The notes beneath the pieces were generated by a model. The model was not told the DNA's origin and searched no databases. It saw only the letters and a list, made by a program, of their open reading frames with translations. A program made the position numbers and the translations under genes. From Heterobilharzia americana (taxonomy: Eukaryota; Platyhelminthes; Trematoda; Strigeidida; Schistosomatidae), in NCBI GenBank assembly GCA_944470555.2, contig OX104129.1:52299998-52363997 (forward strand): DNA of 64,000 nucleotides, given 5' to 3'. This document shows, piece by piece, positions 21,660-31,699 of this stretch; within the stretch, counting starts at the first letter, position 1; each line of letters starts with the position of its first letter.

Positions 21660-22960
21660 GGATAATAATAAATTGGTAGCAGTCTCCTTTTGAACTTGTC
21701 AGATAGTGGCAGCTTCGGTGATCCGAAGTAAGTGTGAGGTCTTTTGTCTGTTAACTACTGTGAAGGATTTCATTGCATCTATTTGGTGTCCCGTATCACA
21801 TTAGTGAAGGGTTATTGCACTGCTGAGTTTGGATGGACCTCTGAAACGTAGACTCTTTGGGATGTACTCGGTTATCGTGGTAGACAACCGCCTTTCTGTT
21901 CTTCCTATGTACTTGCTACCGCATGCAAATGTAAATTAATAAATACAGTTAGAGTTAACAAGAGTTGGAACTTCGTTTGATCTGGATTGTACTATTGCAC
22001 ATGTTATTGAGTACCGTGAGACAATCCTCATAGCCCTTTTGGTCCTGGATCATGCGCTCCTAATTCGTCTGTTGATTCGTGTCACAACATCATCTCCCTT
22101 AACGGCCTCGAGGTTTTGAAAAAGATTTTTTTAAAAGTCGGTATACATTTTTACCTATAAGCGGATTGTTCACCTTTTTGGTGTAGTCATCTTTATTCAT
22201 AACTACTGTGGTGCATCTTTTATTGGCTGGAACTATTTCAATGTTATTTTCGTTACCTAGGGCACTTTGTTTTCCTCACTGATTGGTTGGTTACAGTATG
22301 TCTTCCATCTCGTCAGAGTTGTGGTAATTCTTATTTCCCATCGTATTCCATTACTTCTAACGTCTTCAGAGTTGAATTCAATATGGAAGATAATCCTTGT
22401 CTTGAAGCGTTTCTTCAATTTCACTTGAATCCTTTATAGAGGTTTTTTCAGTTTTATTCAGAGGTTGTTTGAACAGGTTGATTATACACATTTTTTTCTA
22501 TTGCTGATGGTTCTGAGATTCTGACCACTTTTTTGAAGAATGTTTTTACTGTTTGTGTCGGTTCCTTGATTTTTCGACCACACGTGCCAGCGCTATAAAG
22601 GGTTTTTTGTAGGTATTTGTTTTAACTTTCTCTTTTTTCTATCAAAGTTGATTGGTATTTCTGTATTTGATAGTGAGCACCAGTGATCATCATCTGTACT
22701 ATACATCTACTTTGTTCAGCTATTTTCCATTCTAATGAACAGTTAATCAGGGCTCTGTGCCTACCACCTGTGGGCAGAAATTGCTGATATAGAAACTCTA
22801 GAAGAAAGGATAGTTGTTTTCTTGGGGAGACCTGTATCTTGACTACTGAAATAAAATGGGAAAATTTGGAGATCTTTCATACTTGTTCTGGGTTTCTTCT
22901 CCATACTCGTAAATTTATGTAGTCAGTTGAAAGAAGACTTTAATCCTTTACGCAGCGTCA
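21660..22960 (-). mobile_element. Penelope-like element remnant with GIY-YIG block
   Basis: Minus strand. The N-terminal region (22,490-22,960) is followed near 22,200 by ENNIEIVPANKRCTTVVMN and KDDYTKKVNNPLIGKNVYRLL, the Penelope RT entry block (consensus IVIVPADKG..VVM). The RT core is then missing, and the sequence jumps to the linker. Near 21,915 the GIY-YIG nuclease reads CGSKYIGRTERRL, followed by ITLH.CDTGH and SFTVVNRQK. Domain order (RT then GIY-YIG) is diagnostic for Penelope-like elements. Internal stops and the core deletion make it dead. Confidence 0.72.
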
Positions 22961-23700
22961 ATAAAGTAGTTGTTAAATGGTATTCACTTATACTTCCTTC
23001 CGTTCTAATCTGTTTTCAATGTCTGCAGAAACACCTCGTCAAGTCAGAACAGTTCTGGTAGCTAATCGTATCGAGAAAACTAAGCAAGATATTGGTGTTA
23101 AGCAATGCGAGTGTTGGTTTGATTCCCTGGATTTTAAGCATTTTCAAGTTCTTCCTTCGCTTCTCTTCAAATTTTCACTGAGCCAAAAAAGAATCATAAA
23201 TGAGATCAGGTAAATTTCGCAACCGAATCAAACCTTCCAGTTGTTTGGCACTTCGTGACTACAAGCGGAAATTCCTTGCATATCAGACTGTTGATGAATA
23301 ATTAAATCTGTTTGTACTCTAACTACTTTTTGCTAGTCAGTATATACTTCCCTTCACTTATTCAAGATAAACTTTGGTCAGCTGCAAACTTACTGTCGAA
23401 ACCGGGATTAGAGAATTAAAGAAGGGTGGTATTAATTGTTAAAGGTTAGAAAATTAGTCCCACATGACTGAGAAAGTAGTACATTATATAAACAAGGGGA
23501 AATCGAATATTATTTTTTGAATAAGCTTCTGTTATCGTTTTCTGGGTAATAAGTTTATGAACGTGGTTACATTTCCTCGTTTTCAACTTCCGTCGAAGTA
23601 TTTTGCGTTACTTCTGTGGCCCCATCACATCAAGGTCACTTGATCTGGGGAACAAGTCAATTGCATCATTATTGTAACTTGCTCAGGCACTACAGTGTTC
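22961..23700. other. Spacer, nothing recognised
   Basis: Contains one 78-codon frame (22,977-23,213) without recognisable motifs. It may be the 5' part of the adjacent Penelope-like element, but I cannot support that. Confidence 0.35.
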
Positions 23701-23731
<31 letters not shown>

Positions 23732-23740
23732 TTATTATTA
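23701..23740. repeat. (AT)n microsatellite at B2 3' junction
   Basis: About 27 bases of alternating AT (23,701-23,727), then an ATT/TAA run to 23,740 that is probably the retrotransposon tail. A second TA run lies on the other side of B2 at 26,293. Confidence 0.9.
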
Positions 23741-24326
23741 GTCCCTTGGGTTCCTAGTGGAACATAGGGCTTCAGTAGCATGTCTCCAGTGAACTCTGTT
23801 CTCTGAAATCTGTTGAACCTGGCTCCACGACAGCCCAGAAGCTCTCATTTCCTCCTCACACGATCTCCTCCATGTCACCCTTGGACGTCCAACTCGTCGC
23901 TTCCCATGGGGCTTCCATTCGAGTACCTGGCCTGACGCGTTATGTCCCCAGTCGGCCTTCTCATTGTATGCCCAATCCAGTCCATCTCCACTTCCTTCCA
24001 GTGCATATTTGTTCAGCGATAGGTTCTTGGTTGGTTCGTTCCCAAGCAGAGTTCCTTGTTGCTTATTCTTTCTGGCCATCTGATCTGATCTTCAGTAGCG
24101 AGCGTAAGCAGTTGTTGATGAATATCTGCAGTTTATTGGGAATCCCTTTCGTGACGCGCCAAGTCTCTGAACCATACAGAAACACTGACTTGACTGGGTT
24201 GGTGTTGAAAATCCGGATCTTGTTCCACATGCTGAGTGCAGAAGATCTCCACACTGGTTTCAGGCTAATAAACGCCTGTCTTGCTTTTCCGATCCTGGCT
24301 GGCTTTGACATCCTCGTCTGTGCCAC
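23741..24326 (-). pseudogene. B2 C-terminal region
   Basis: Frames 24,063-24,326 (GKARQAFISLKPVWRSSALS, KSVFLYGSETWRVTK) and 23,738-24,079 (LEWKPHGKRRVGRPRVTWRR, then RVHWRHATEALCSTRNPRD) cover the end of the polyprotein. The basic GKRRVGRP..TWRR motif is what I associate with the C-terminus of RTE-clade proteins and is my main reason for that call. Confidence 0.75.
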
Positions 24327-24564
24327 TTGTAGTTGAAACAGTGCTTCCTAGATAGGTGGAGGAGGTTACTTCCTTTAAGTTTCTCCCATTGATGGTGACT
24401 GGAGCTTGTTGTTGTTGTTGTTGGTTGGGTATCTTCATCACCTCTGTCTTCTGTACATTCACTTGAAGTCCCGTCTTCGCTGTCTCTTCTGTCAACTTGT
24501 TAGTTTTTGCCTGTAGATCCTCAAGTTTGTGTGACATCAGACACAAGTCATCGGCGAAATCCAA
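24265..24564 (-). pseudogene. B2 RT motif C and thumb
   Basis: A 99-codon frame beginning MDFADDLCLMSHKLEDL: the catalytic Asp pair in FADD is intact. It continues TGLQVNVQKTEVMKIPNQ, a glutamine run of six residues, then TSSTYLGSTVSTT. In B1 and B3 the same site encodes a histidine-rich stretch instead of polyglutamine. The frame breaks at 24,265. Confidence 0.75.
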
Positions 24565-24717
24565 GTCTTCTAGGTTCTTTTCTGCAGTCCAGCCAGCGTA
24601 TCCCCCTCTTCTCGCTCCCCACTCTTTGTTGCATGATCCAGTCGACCACAGTCAGGAATATCATGGGTGATAGTAGGCAGCCTTGTCCTACTCCTTCCTG
24701 TCTTCACTTCCAAAGCA

Positions 24718-25181
24718 TCACTGAGCTTCCCATTGTGAATTACTTGTCTGGCATGTGGCATCTTCATATAGTTGTTGAATGAGGCTGATAAAGGTTTGCG
24801 GTACTCCGTAGTAATGAAGCAGTTTCCAAATTACTTGTCGGTCGACGCTGTCAAAGGCCTTCTCAAAGTCGATGAAGTTGAGGTTGAGTTGAGTTGATTG
24901 CCATTCTACACTCTGTTCTATGATGACGCGCAGTGTAGTGTTGCAATTCGGTCCACATATGATTTGTACTTCCTGAAGCCTGCCTGTTCCGGTCGTAGTT
25001 TTGAGTCCAGTGCATCCTTTAGCCTCTCCAGGATGATGCGGCTTAATATTTTGCTTGCTCTGGGTGGACAAGAGAGTGATTCCGCGCCAGTTCTTGCAAA
25101 CACTGAGGTCTCCCTTCTTCGGGAGTTTGACAAGGTAACCCTTCTTCCAATCATTGAGCAGGTACCTTCTCTTCCTCCCAC
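24718..25181 (-). pseudogene. B2 RT palm, motif A region
   Basis: Overlapping frames carry LSRIILERLKDALDSKLRPE then QAGFRKYKS (24,918-25,181) and NLNFIDFEKAFDSVDRQVIW (24,718-25,071). The latter is motif A with the first catalytic Asp. At least one frameshift separates them. Motif B follows near 24,680 in yet another frame. Confidence 0.75.
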
Positions 25182-25186
25182 ACCTT

Positions 25187-25852
25187 CTACAATAGTGGTG
25201 TGAGCATGTCTGCTGTTGTCTCTGTGTCTGTTCTCAGTGCTTCTGGTGGGATCCTATCTGGTCCTGCTGCTTTCCCACACTTCAGTAGCTTTACAGCGTT
25301 TAGGACTTCGACTTTTGTTGGAGGATTTATGTTCACTTGTAGTTCAGCGGCTGCAGATGGTATTTCTGGACGAGTTGCAGATAGTGGTGGTGGTGGTCTA
25401 TTCAAGAGCTTCTTGAAGTGGTCGGCCCACTGGTTCCTTTGCTTCTCTTCTTTCCTAATTAAATTTGCGTCGTCATCTTCTATTGGTTTCGTCTGCGCTG
25501 ATCTCCTCCCAGATAGCAACCTGGTTATTTGATACAATGTTGTCAGGTCTCTCTCACCTGCAGCCTGTTCTGCTTCACTTACCAGTGTTTCGTAGAAGTG
25601 TCTTTTGTCTTTCCATACGCTCTTCTTCACTTCTTTGTCCAGTGTTTTATATATTGTACTCAGTTCCTCTTGTCGTTGAGCATCCATGTACTGCACTGGT
25701 TTATCTTCTGCTTCACCATCCTCCTCTCCCTGCTCTATCAGCTTCCAGGTATCCGTCGAGATCCATTCCTTGTCTTCTTTCTTCTTCCTTCCTAATACTG
25801 TTGTGCAGGTTTCTTTCCACATCTCTTTCAAAGACTTCCAGTGTTCTTCCAC
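25187..25852 (-). pseudogene. B2 linker and RT entry block
   Basis: The longest open frame of this copy (221 codons): EEHWKSLKEMWKETCTTVLG, KKEDKEWISTDTWKLIEQ, FYETLVSEAEQAAGERDLT, a proline run NRPPPPL, then LLKCGKAAGPDRIPPEALR, the conserved block ahead of RT motif 1. Lys/Glu-rich, predicted helical. No signal or membrane segment. The frame breaks just before the RT fingers at 25,187. Confidence 0.75.
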
Positions 25853-26292
25853 ACGGGTTTCTTCAGGGATGTTCCTCGATATCTCCCACTCTGTCTTGAT
25901 GGCTGCTGTGAAGATCTCCTTTGTAGTTTCATCCTTCAGTTCAGTTTCCGAGTGTTGTGCTTGAATTGAGGTCTATCACCAGCTTCCTTGAAGGCTTTCA
26001 ACTTGATTTAGAAGGTTCCTTGCACTAGATGGTGAGTGGTGTGAACCTACATCTGCTCCTCTTCTTCACCTTGTGTTGAGTAGACTGCGTCTCCATTTTC
26101 TTGAGATTGAGATAAAGTCGATTTGATTTTTAGTGTGTCGTGGTGTCTGGTGAAATCCATGTCACTTTGTGGATATCCTTGTGCTTGATCACTCTGCCTC
26201 GCCTCCAATCACCAAATCGTTGAATGTACAGAATTCTGCAAACAATTCTCCATTCTCGTTCACCACCTCACCGACCACTTCTCAACCCATGG

Positions 26293-26310
26293 TTATATAT
26301 ATATATATAA
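26293..26310. repeat. (TA)n microsatellite at B2 5' junction
   Basis: The alternating TA run starts at once after the last base alignable to B3. It pairs with the run at 23,701. Confidence 0.85.
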
Positions 26311-26985
26311 CAAATTTGTTTTAAAAAACGTTTGCTGCATGAAATTCTTGTTTCCCTTAATGTCTGTTATTAAATTATTGGCAAATGAAAGACTTAATGA
26401 CGTCGAAGAAATTTGGTGGGATTATACACCATGTCTTTAAACCTTACTGCGATGAATAATACTTTCGATTACTGTATAATTTGAATGTTCACTACTATTT
26501 CCTTCTGCCTATCCTAATTATATAATATAAATTTTTCTTCCGAATAAGAAATTCTGAATTTCGATGGTCTAGTTCTATTTGTGATGGTCTCATGACTATT
26601 GATTACACTAAAATTAAGCATGACATCTTAGCGTCACGGCAGCGGAATCATGTAGCTTTAGCAGTTGCGTACCAATGCTTCACCACGTAGAATTCAGGTT
26701 TGTTGTTTGAGGATAGAAGGCTGTCAGCCTATATAATCCTTTTCCAGTAGAGTTATGCGCTTGTCCAATTCCATTTTGAACGGGTCACTTGGTGATGTGG
26801 ACACCCCTTTTTCTGAGAGTCGCTTCTAGGCGTTGGTTACTCGACACGAGAACCAGTACTCTGTGTTAACTATGTTCGTTCTTTGCTTTTGTAGTCTTCT
26901 ACTATATACTCCGAAGTGTTCCGACCTAGTGGGAAGGAAAAGAGGAGATAGATCTGGTCCGAAGTCATTTGTTAGAACCCCGTAT
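26311..26985. other. Spacer between B2 and A2
   Basis: AT-rich, with one short frame at 26,833-27,015 that is likely the non-coding 3' flank of A2. No gene recognised. Confidence 0.4.
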
Positions 26986-27249
26986 AGCATGATTGGATCT
27001 CCCTATCTGCAATAGGATGTGGAGACGAGGTTCAGCTCCTTATCAACATAGGACTAGCCATTACTGCGTAACGGTCGGAGTTGCCACAGCTCATATCAGT
27101 ACATCAAGTAAAAAGGCAGTGAATTGGAAGATGAAGAAAAGAAAACTCAGTCCAAAGAAATACAAAGTATGAAAAGAAAGGAAGGATGAGAAAACGGTGA
27201 GATTCTGTATAGCGTTAAGGATAATATCTGTATACATCTGCGCCACTGA

Positions 27250-27938
27250 CATCGGTTCTGAGCCATGTCAGTCAGAAACATCATACATTGGTGCCGCCAT
27301 GTTTTAGTCTGGCCACCTCGGGCCTTTTTCTAACCTGCATCTACTTCGGTCAATATTATGTGACGAGGCAATCGGCGACTAGACATACGTAACATGTGTC
27401 CCAACCCTCTGAGTCGATAAAGGTTTACATCCGTGTCAACTGACTTACCTCTTCTCCCTAAAACTCTACACCTGACTTCTGCGTTACCCACATGGAGATA
27501 CCCCACAATACGGCCTATACTACGAGGGCAGTGGTGATCAAACACCTGAAGCCTTCTCATGTCTTCTACTTCTAACGGCCAAGTTTCACAGCCATACAGT
27601 AGAACAGAGCGGACTGCTGTGCAGTACACGCGACCCCTAATAGACAATCAGATATCGCGGCGGAGCCATAGGTAGCGTAAGTCGGCTAAAGCCAGCCAAG
27701 CCTTCTATATCTGTGCAGAGATTTCATCGGCCACTGAGCCACCAGGGCTGATCCTACTTCCCAGGTAAGTGAAGTGACCGACACGCTCAGTCACTACACT
27801 CTCTACTGTTAGCCATGGTACCGTTGAAGACCAATCCTGGAGCAACAATTTGCATTTGGGTGGTGAGAACCGCATCCCAACCATTCTGAAATTCCCACTC
27901 AAAGTGTTCAGAAGACTGCATCTTGTCAGCGTCTTCAC
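27250..27938 (-). pseudogene. A2 RT thumb and C-terminal end
   Basis: Frame 27,705-27,938 reads MRFSPPKCKLLLQDW and VGHFTYLGSRISPGGSV. Frame 27,330-27,647 reads RSVLLYGCETWPLEVEDMRR, HVGNAEVRCRVLGRRGK and LRGLGHMLRMSSRRLPRH. The last recognisable coding block, DMAQNRCQWRRC, is near 27,265. Two frame changes divide the region. Confidence 0.78.
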
Positions 27939-28575
27939 TTAACAGGACTATGTCATCTGCATATTTTAGATCTAGTGAAAATTCTGCTTTGATTAGGTCA
28001 ACCTCTGTGTAATCAGGTGACGAGAGGGAGACCTCCATAAGAATATCTATGATAAAATTAAATAGGAATGGGGATAGTGGGCATCCTTGACGGACACCAC
28101 TTGATGAGTATAGCTCCCTGGACAACTCACCATAGGCTCTAACATGCCCACAAGTGTTCGAGTAGAGAGCTTTCAATAAGGTGATGTACTTACTAGGCAC
28201 GCCTTTCAGTGACAGACATTGCCATAAGACTTCTCGATCAACGGAGTCAAATGCCGCCTTCAGGTCGAGAAATACAGCTATTGTCGGGCGTCTGTAAGCA
28301 TGCCTATGTTCCAGGACCTGGCGCAGTGTGAATATTTGGTCGATACATCCACGGCCAGGTCTAAAGCCTGCCTGGTTTTCTCGGGCTTGCTGTTCCCGAG
28401 CTCCACTCAGGCGTCGGAGAATTATAGAACTTAGGATCTTAGACACTATGTTTGTCAGGCTGATTCCTCTGTGGTTATCACAAGAGGACTTCTCGCCTTT
28501 CTTGAAGACTGGGATGATCAGTGACTTAGACCAGTCGGAGGGGATCGTATTTGATTCCCATATACTGGCTAACAC
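27787..28575 (-). pseudogene. A2 reverse transcriptase domain
   Basis: A 262-codon frame with a complete RT core: NQAGFRPGRGCIDQIFTLRQ, then AVFLDLKAAFDSVDREVLW (motif A), GVRQGCPLSPFLFNFIID (motif B) and LKYADDIVLLSEDA (motif C, catalytic Asp pair intact). Only the last 35 residues are out of frame: a frameshift near 27,920 puts the thumb in the frame 27,705-27,938. Of all RT domains in the window this one keeps the full set of catalytic residues. Confidence 0.88.
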
Positions 28576-28998
28576 TTCCGTTAGCCTGACTAAGAGAACT
28601 CTACCACCATTCTTGTATACCTCAGCAGGTAGTCCGTCTGGTCCTGCTGCCCTTCCCGTTTCAGGCTACCTACCGCTTTCTCAACTTCTTCTAGTGTTGG
28701 GGGACCTGTCTCTATGTCCCATTCAGGGTCCGACTGGATAGCGGGCAGCGCAATGGTGGCTGGAGGCCAGTTAAACTGTTCCTCGAAGTGTTCTGCCCAT
28801 CGTCCCAGTCGCCTTCCCTGCGAGTGAATCGCCGATCCGTCCTTCTCCGCTATAACCTCACTAACTGTTGTTGACCATTTCCCCCAGTCTCCTTAATAAG
28901 TCTAAATAACTGTCTACTGTTACCGATCGCCGCTGCCTTTTCCATCTCTTTAGCCTTTGCTGCCCACCACTGTTCACGATCGTTGCGCAGACTTTTCG

Positions 28999-30042
28999 TC
29001 AGTTATTTTTAAGTTGCGCTCGCTCTTCATTGTACTCAGAGCCTGCAGGGATGCATTCACGTGCATCCATTAGTTTGGAAGAAGCTGCTGATATCCACTG
29101 GCTCTTTTTAGCCATTATCTTGGAGTCGGCTACAGTCTCCAGTGCTGCTTTTACAGTAGACTGAAGATGGCACCAAGCTTCTTCTGGATGAGTGACAGTC
29201 TTTTGTTCCGATAACTGCCTAGCCAACTTCTCACTGAACACGGCTTTGGTGTTTTCGTTGTCCAGCAGAACTCGTAGTGGTTTTGTTGCCAAATTTTTTC
29301 TACGTCCATTGAGACGCAGGCATATACGTGCTCGGACCAACGCATGATCGCTGTCCAAACACGTACTCCAGAAGGAGCGGCAGTCTTCCACCGATCCTCT
29401 CCAGCGATGACTAATAGCAATGTGGTCTATCTGTGTCCATCGCTGAGTCGAGCTCGGTGGACGCCAGGTCAGACAGTGCCTTTCTTTATGTCTGAAATTT
29501 GTGCTGGCTAAAAATAGGCGGTTATCTGAGCATAGTTGTAATAGGCGATCACCGTTATCTGTACGTTCAGCTGGGATTCCGAAAGTGCCACCTAAGTGCC
29601 TTTCTGCCTCACTCAGTCTACCCACCTGTGCGTTGAGGTCACCTGCAACAACCACTACGTCCGAACGTTTGGCTTTCGAGAGGAGGTTAGACAGTTTATG
29701 GTAGAACTCGTCCTTCACTTCATCCGAACTACAGTCAGTGGGTGCGTAAGCAGAGATTACAAAGAGACAACGGCGAGTCTCACTATTCCTTTTAGTTCTC
29801 ACTGTGCCGTTCAGCCTCATAGCGCAGAGGCGACTATCAACTGGGATCCAGTCTAGTAGTGAGTTTTCTGCCCTGGTGCTTAATGCTATACCTACACCTG
29901 CAAGACCACGAGAGCTAGCTATCGAATCTCCAGAAACTCGAAGGGTGAATTTTGCAGATTCACCAGATTGGTCAGGAGAGGTCAGGTGAATAACCACACT
30001 TGGGTCCTGTATGCGTGTCTCACAAACACAGCACACATCCAT
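28999..30042 (-). pseudogene. A2 endonuclease domain and part of linker
   Basis: A 347-codon frame, identical to A1 in nearly all residues: CETR, VVAGDLNAQVG and SDHALV are all present. It stops early because of single-base losses relative to A1 in two homopolymer runs (TTTA to TTA near 29,003, six to five C near 28,886). The first endonuclease strand (GAFNVRTL) lies upstream in another frame because of a lesion near 30,042 shared with A1. Confidence 0.82.
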
Positions 30043-30299
30043 GCCCGAGTTGCTAGAGTCTTTGCCAACGAAGCCTGTTGGCCAATTTGACGGAGGGTGC
30101 GGACATTGAAGGCTCCAATATGTAATTTGGAGCGTGGTTTAAGGAGACCAGGGATGCTGTTCTGTGGACTCAGATCGTTGTCGAAGGCTGCAGAGGTAGG
30201 AGAAATTGAAGATGATGCAGCATCATTAATTAAGAGACGTGAAGGAAGATTAGAAGGTAATGATGGAGGAGGAGGATAGCAGTCAGAAGAAACTTGGGT

Positions 30300-30745
30300 G
30301 CTGACAGAGTTGTGAGGGCGGTTGACACTTCCCGGCTGCCCACACCGTGGAAGGCTATTTCTTCTTAAGGTACCTGAAAGAGATTTGTGTGACCGCAGAG
30401 CCCATCGGCCGGCCTGGCAGACCGTGGGGCATGGTGGAGTGTGTTATTTTTTTGGCCGACCTTTTCTAAGCCTCCCCCCTCTTCCACTGAGAAGGCAGCA
30501 TCAGCATGGCACTGCTGGTCATCCAAGGTAAACACCTTGCTGCTATCATGTCCCATCCAGCTAGCAGCAGTACGACTTCGCCCACATACGCCGATCATAG
30601 TGTAGTAAATTACACCACAACGGTAACTGCCTTTAGTTTAACCACCATCCAACAGACCTTTCTGGTATGGTAGAACCTCGAGGGAACATGTGTTCATTGG
30701 GTCATTTTGATATGCAAGCCCCACCACCACGTCAAGGTAGCAGCT
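30300..30745 (-). promoter_or_regulatory. A2 5' UTR
   Basis: Non-coding leader shared with A3 and with the solo fragment at 20,650. The 77-codon frame at 30,365-30,598 is not conserved in the other two copies, so I treat the stretch as untranslated. It probably holds the internal promoter of the element, by analogy with other non-LTR retrotransposons. Confidence 0.5.
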
Positions 30746-31690
30746 ATCAGTCAAGGTTCAGCTTCTTAAGTTGATCTTCATTAGTGAGGCCAGCCATCAC
30801 AAGGGTCATACGAATGTCTACCCTCTGAAGGTTTTCTAGGTCTGCTTCACTTTTCAGACAAGAATTTGCCGCCTGTGTACAGTTTTCTAATCTGGACCTA
30901 ACTAAGAATCTGTATATGTGTGCACCAAATGCATGGTCATACATTTACCTACGTTGATAGGCATAAGCCATTTCTCTGACCAGGTAAGCAAGCTGTTCAG
31001 GTCTGCCTGAAGTGCACCTATATCCTCGTCGTCCTAATTTCCCGCCAGATTTTTACACCATTAGCGTAGAGAACCATAGGAGATTTCGTGATATTTGGCA
31101 GCTCATTTACGCATAGAAGAAATAGCAGGGGACCCAGGACTGTGCCTGGTGGCAATCCACTGGCTATCAACTTCCAAGAAGAGAGTTGAGAATTGATCCA
31201 TATTCTTTGTCTCATACCAATGAGGAACTCTTTTATTCATGCAAGCAGACTGATAGTGATTCCAAAACCTTCCAGTTGCCTGAACAACCTGGAATGAAGT
31301 GCTTTGTCGAACACCTCACTAAAGTCTATGAAAATGACATCTACAGGTATTCTATCATCTTTTGATTTAACCCAACTTTCTGTAACTGTGACGACATTCG
31401 TCATGCAAGAGAAATTTTTGTAAAAGGCATACTACAAACGAGATAGTAGAGTGTTGCTCTCTAAGTGGACTGTGATGGCTTTCTTGATTACTCTTCCTAG
31501 GATTTTCACTACAGTACTAGTCAAACTTGTCAGTCTGTGTTTTGATGGGTGCCACGTAGAACCTATCTTGTAGATAGGTGCGACTATGGCATCCTTCCAG
31601 TCATAGGGGAGTGCGCCTTCACTGAGGGACAGTCTAAATATAGTAATTAATGGACCGTCTACTTAAAGTGCAGCTCATCTGGTCCCGTTG
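30746..31690 (-). mobile_element. CR1-like non-LTR remnant with internally deleted RT
   Basis: Minus strand. Upstream blocks near 31,600 read EGALPYDWKDAIVAPIYK. Near 31,135 ASGLPPGTVLGPLLFLL (motif B; consensus SGVPQGSVLGPLLF), near 31,065 VLYANGVKIW (YADD changed to YANG, so catalytically dead), then LNSLLTWSEKWLMPINVGKC. At 30,747-30,944 the sequence jumps to the C-terminal block LVRSRLEN.TQAANSCLKSE and MAGLTNEDQLKKLNL. The part between is deleted. The motif set is CR1/SR1 type. Confidence 0.75.
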
Positions 31691-31699
31691 ATTTTGTTG

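Larger units (their letters stand above)
23741..26292 (-). mobile_element. RTE-like non-LTR retrotransposon, copy B2, 5'-truncated
   Basis: Minus-strand copy that aligns with B3 from its 3' end (GGAACCCAAGGG near 23,750) up to a point equivalent to B3 47,838. The endonuclease and 5' end are therefore lost, the usual result of incomplete reverse transcription. The element is flanked on both sides by TA repeats, consistent with insertion into a microsatellite whose repeat forms the target-site duplication. Confidence 0.88.
26990..30745 (-). mobile_element. Family A non-LTR retrotransposon, copy A2, near full length
   Basis: Minus strand. Order: 5' UTR (30,300-30,745), endonuclease and linker (28,999-30,042, plus the out-of-frame N-terminal motif near 30,110), RT (27,787-28,660), C-terminal part (27,250-27,940), 3' UTR to about 26,990 (the exact end is uncertain). 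It is the most complete family A copy here. A1 shares 1.96 kb with it at about 99.6% by eye. Its 5' end abuts the 3' end of a CR1-like remnant at 30,746. Confidence 0.85.

Noticed and set aside
25465..25899. 144-codon Ser/Leu-rich plus-strand ORF
   Set aside because: Antisense of the Lys/Glu-rich B2 linker; the same artefact appears opposite the B3 linker at 48,157-48,647.
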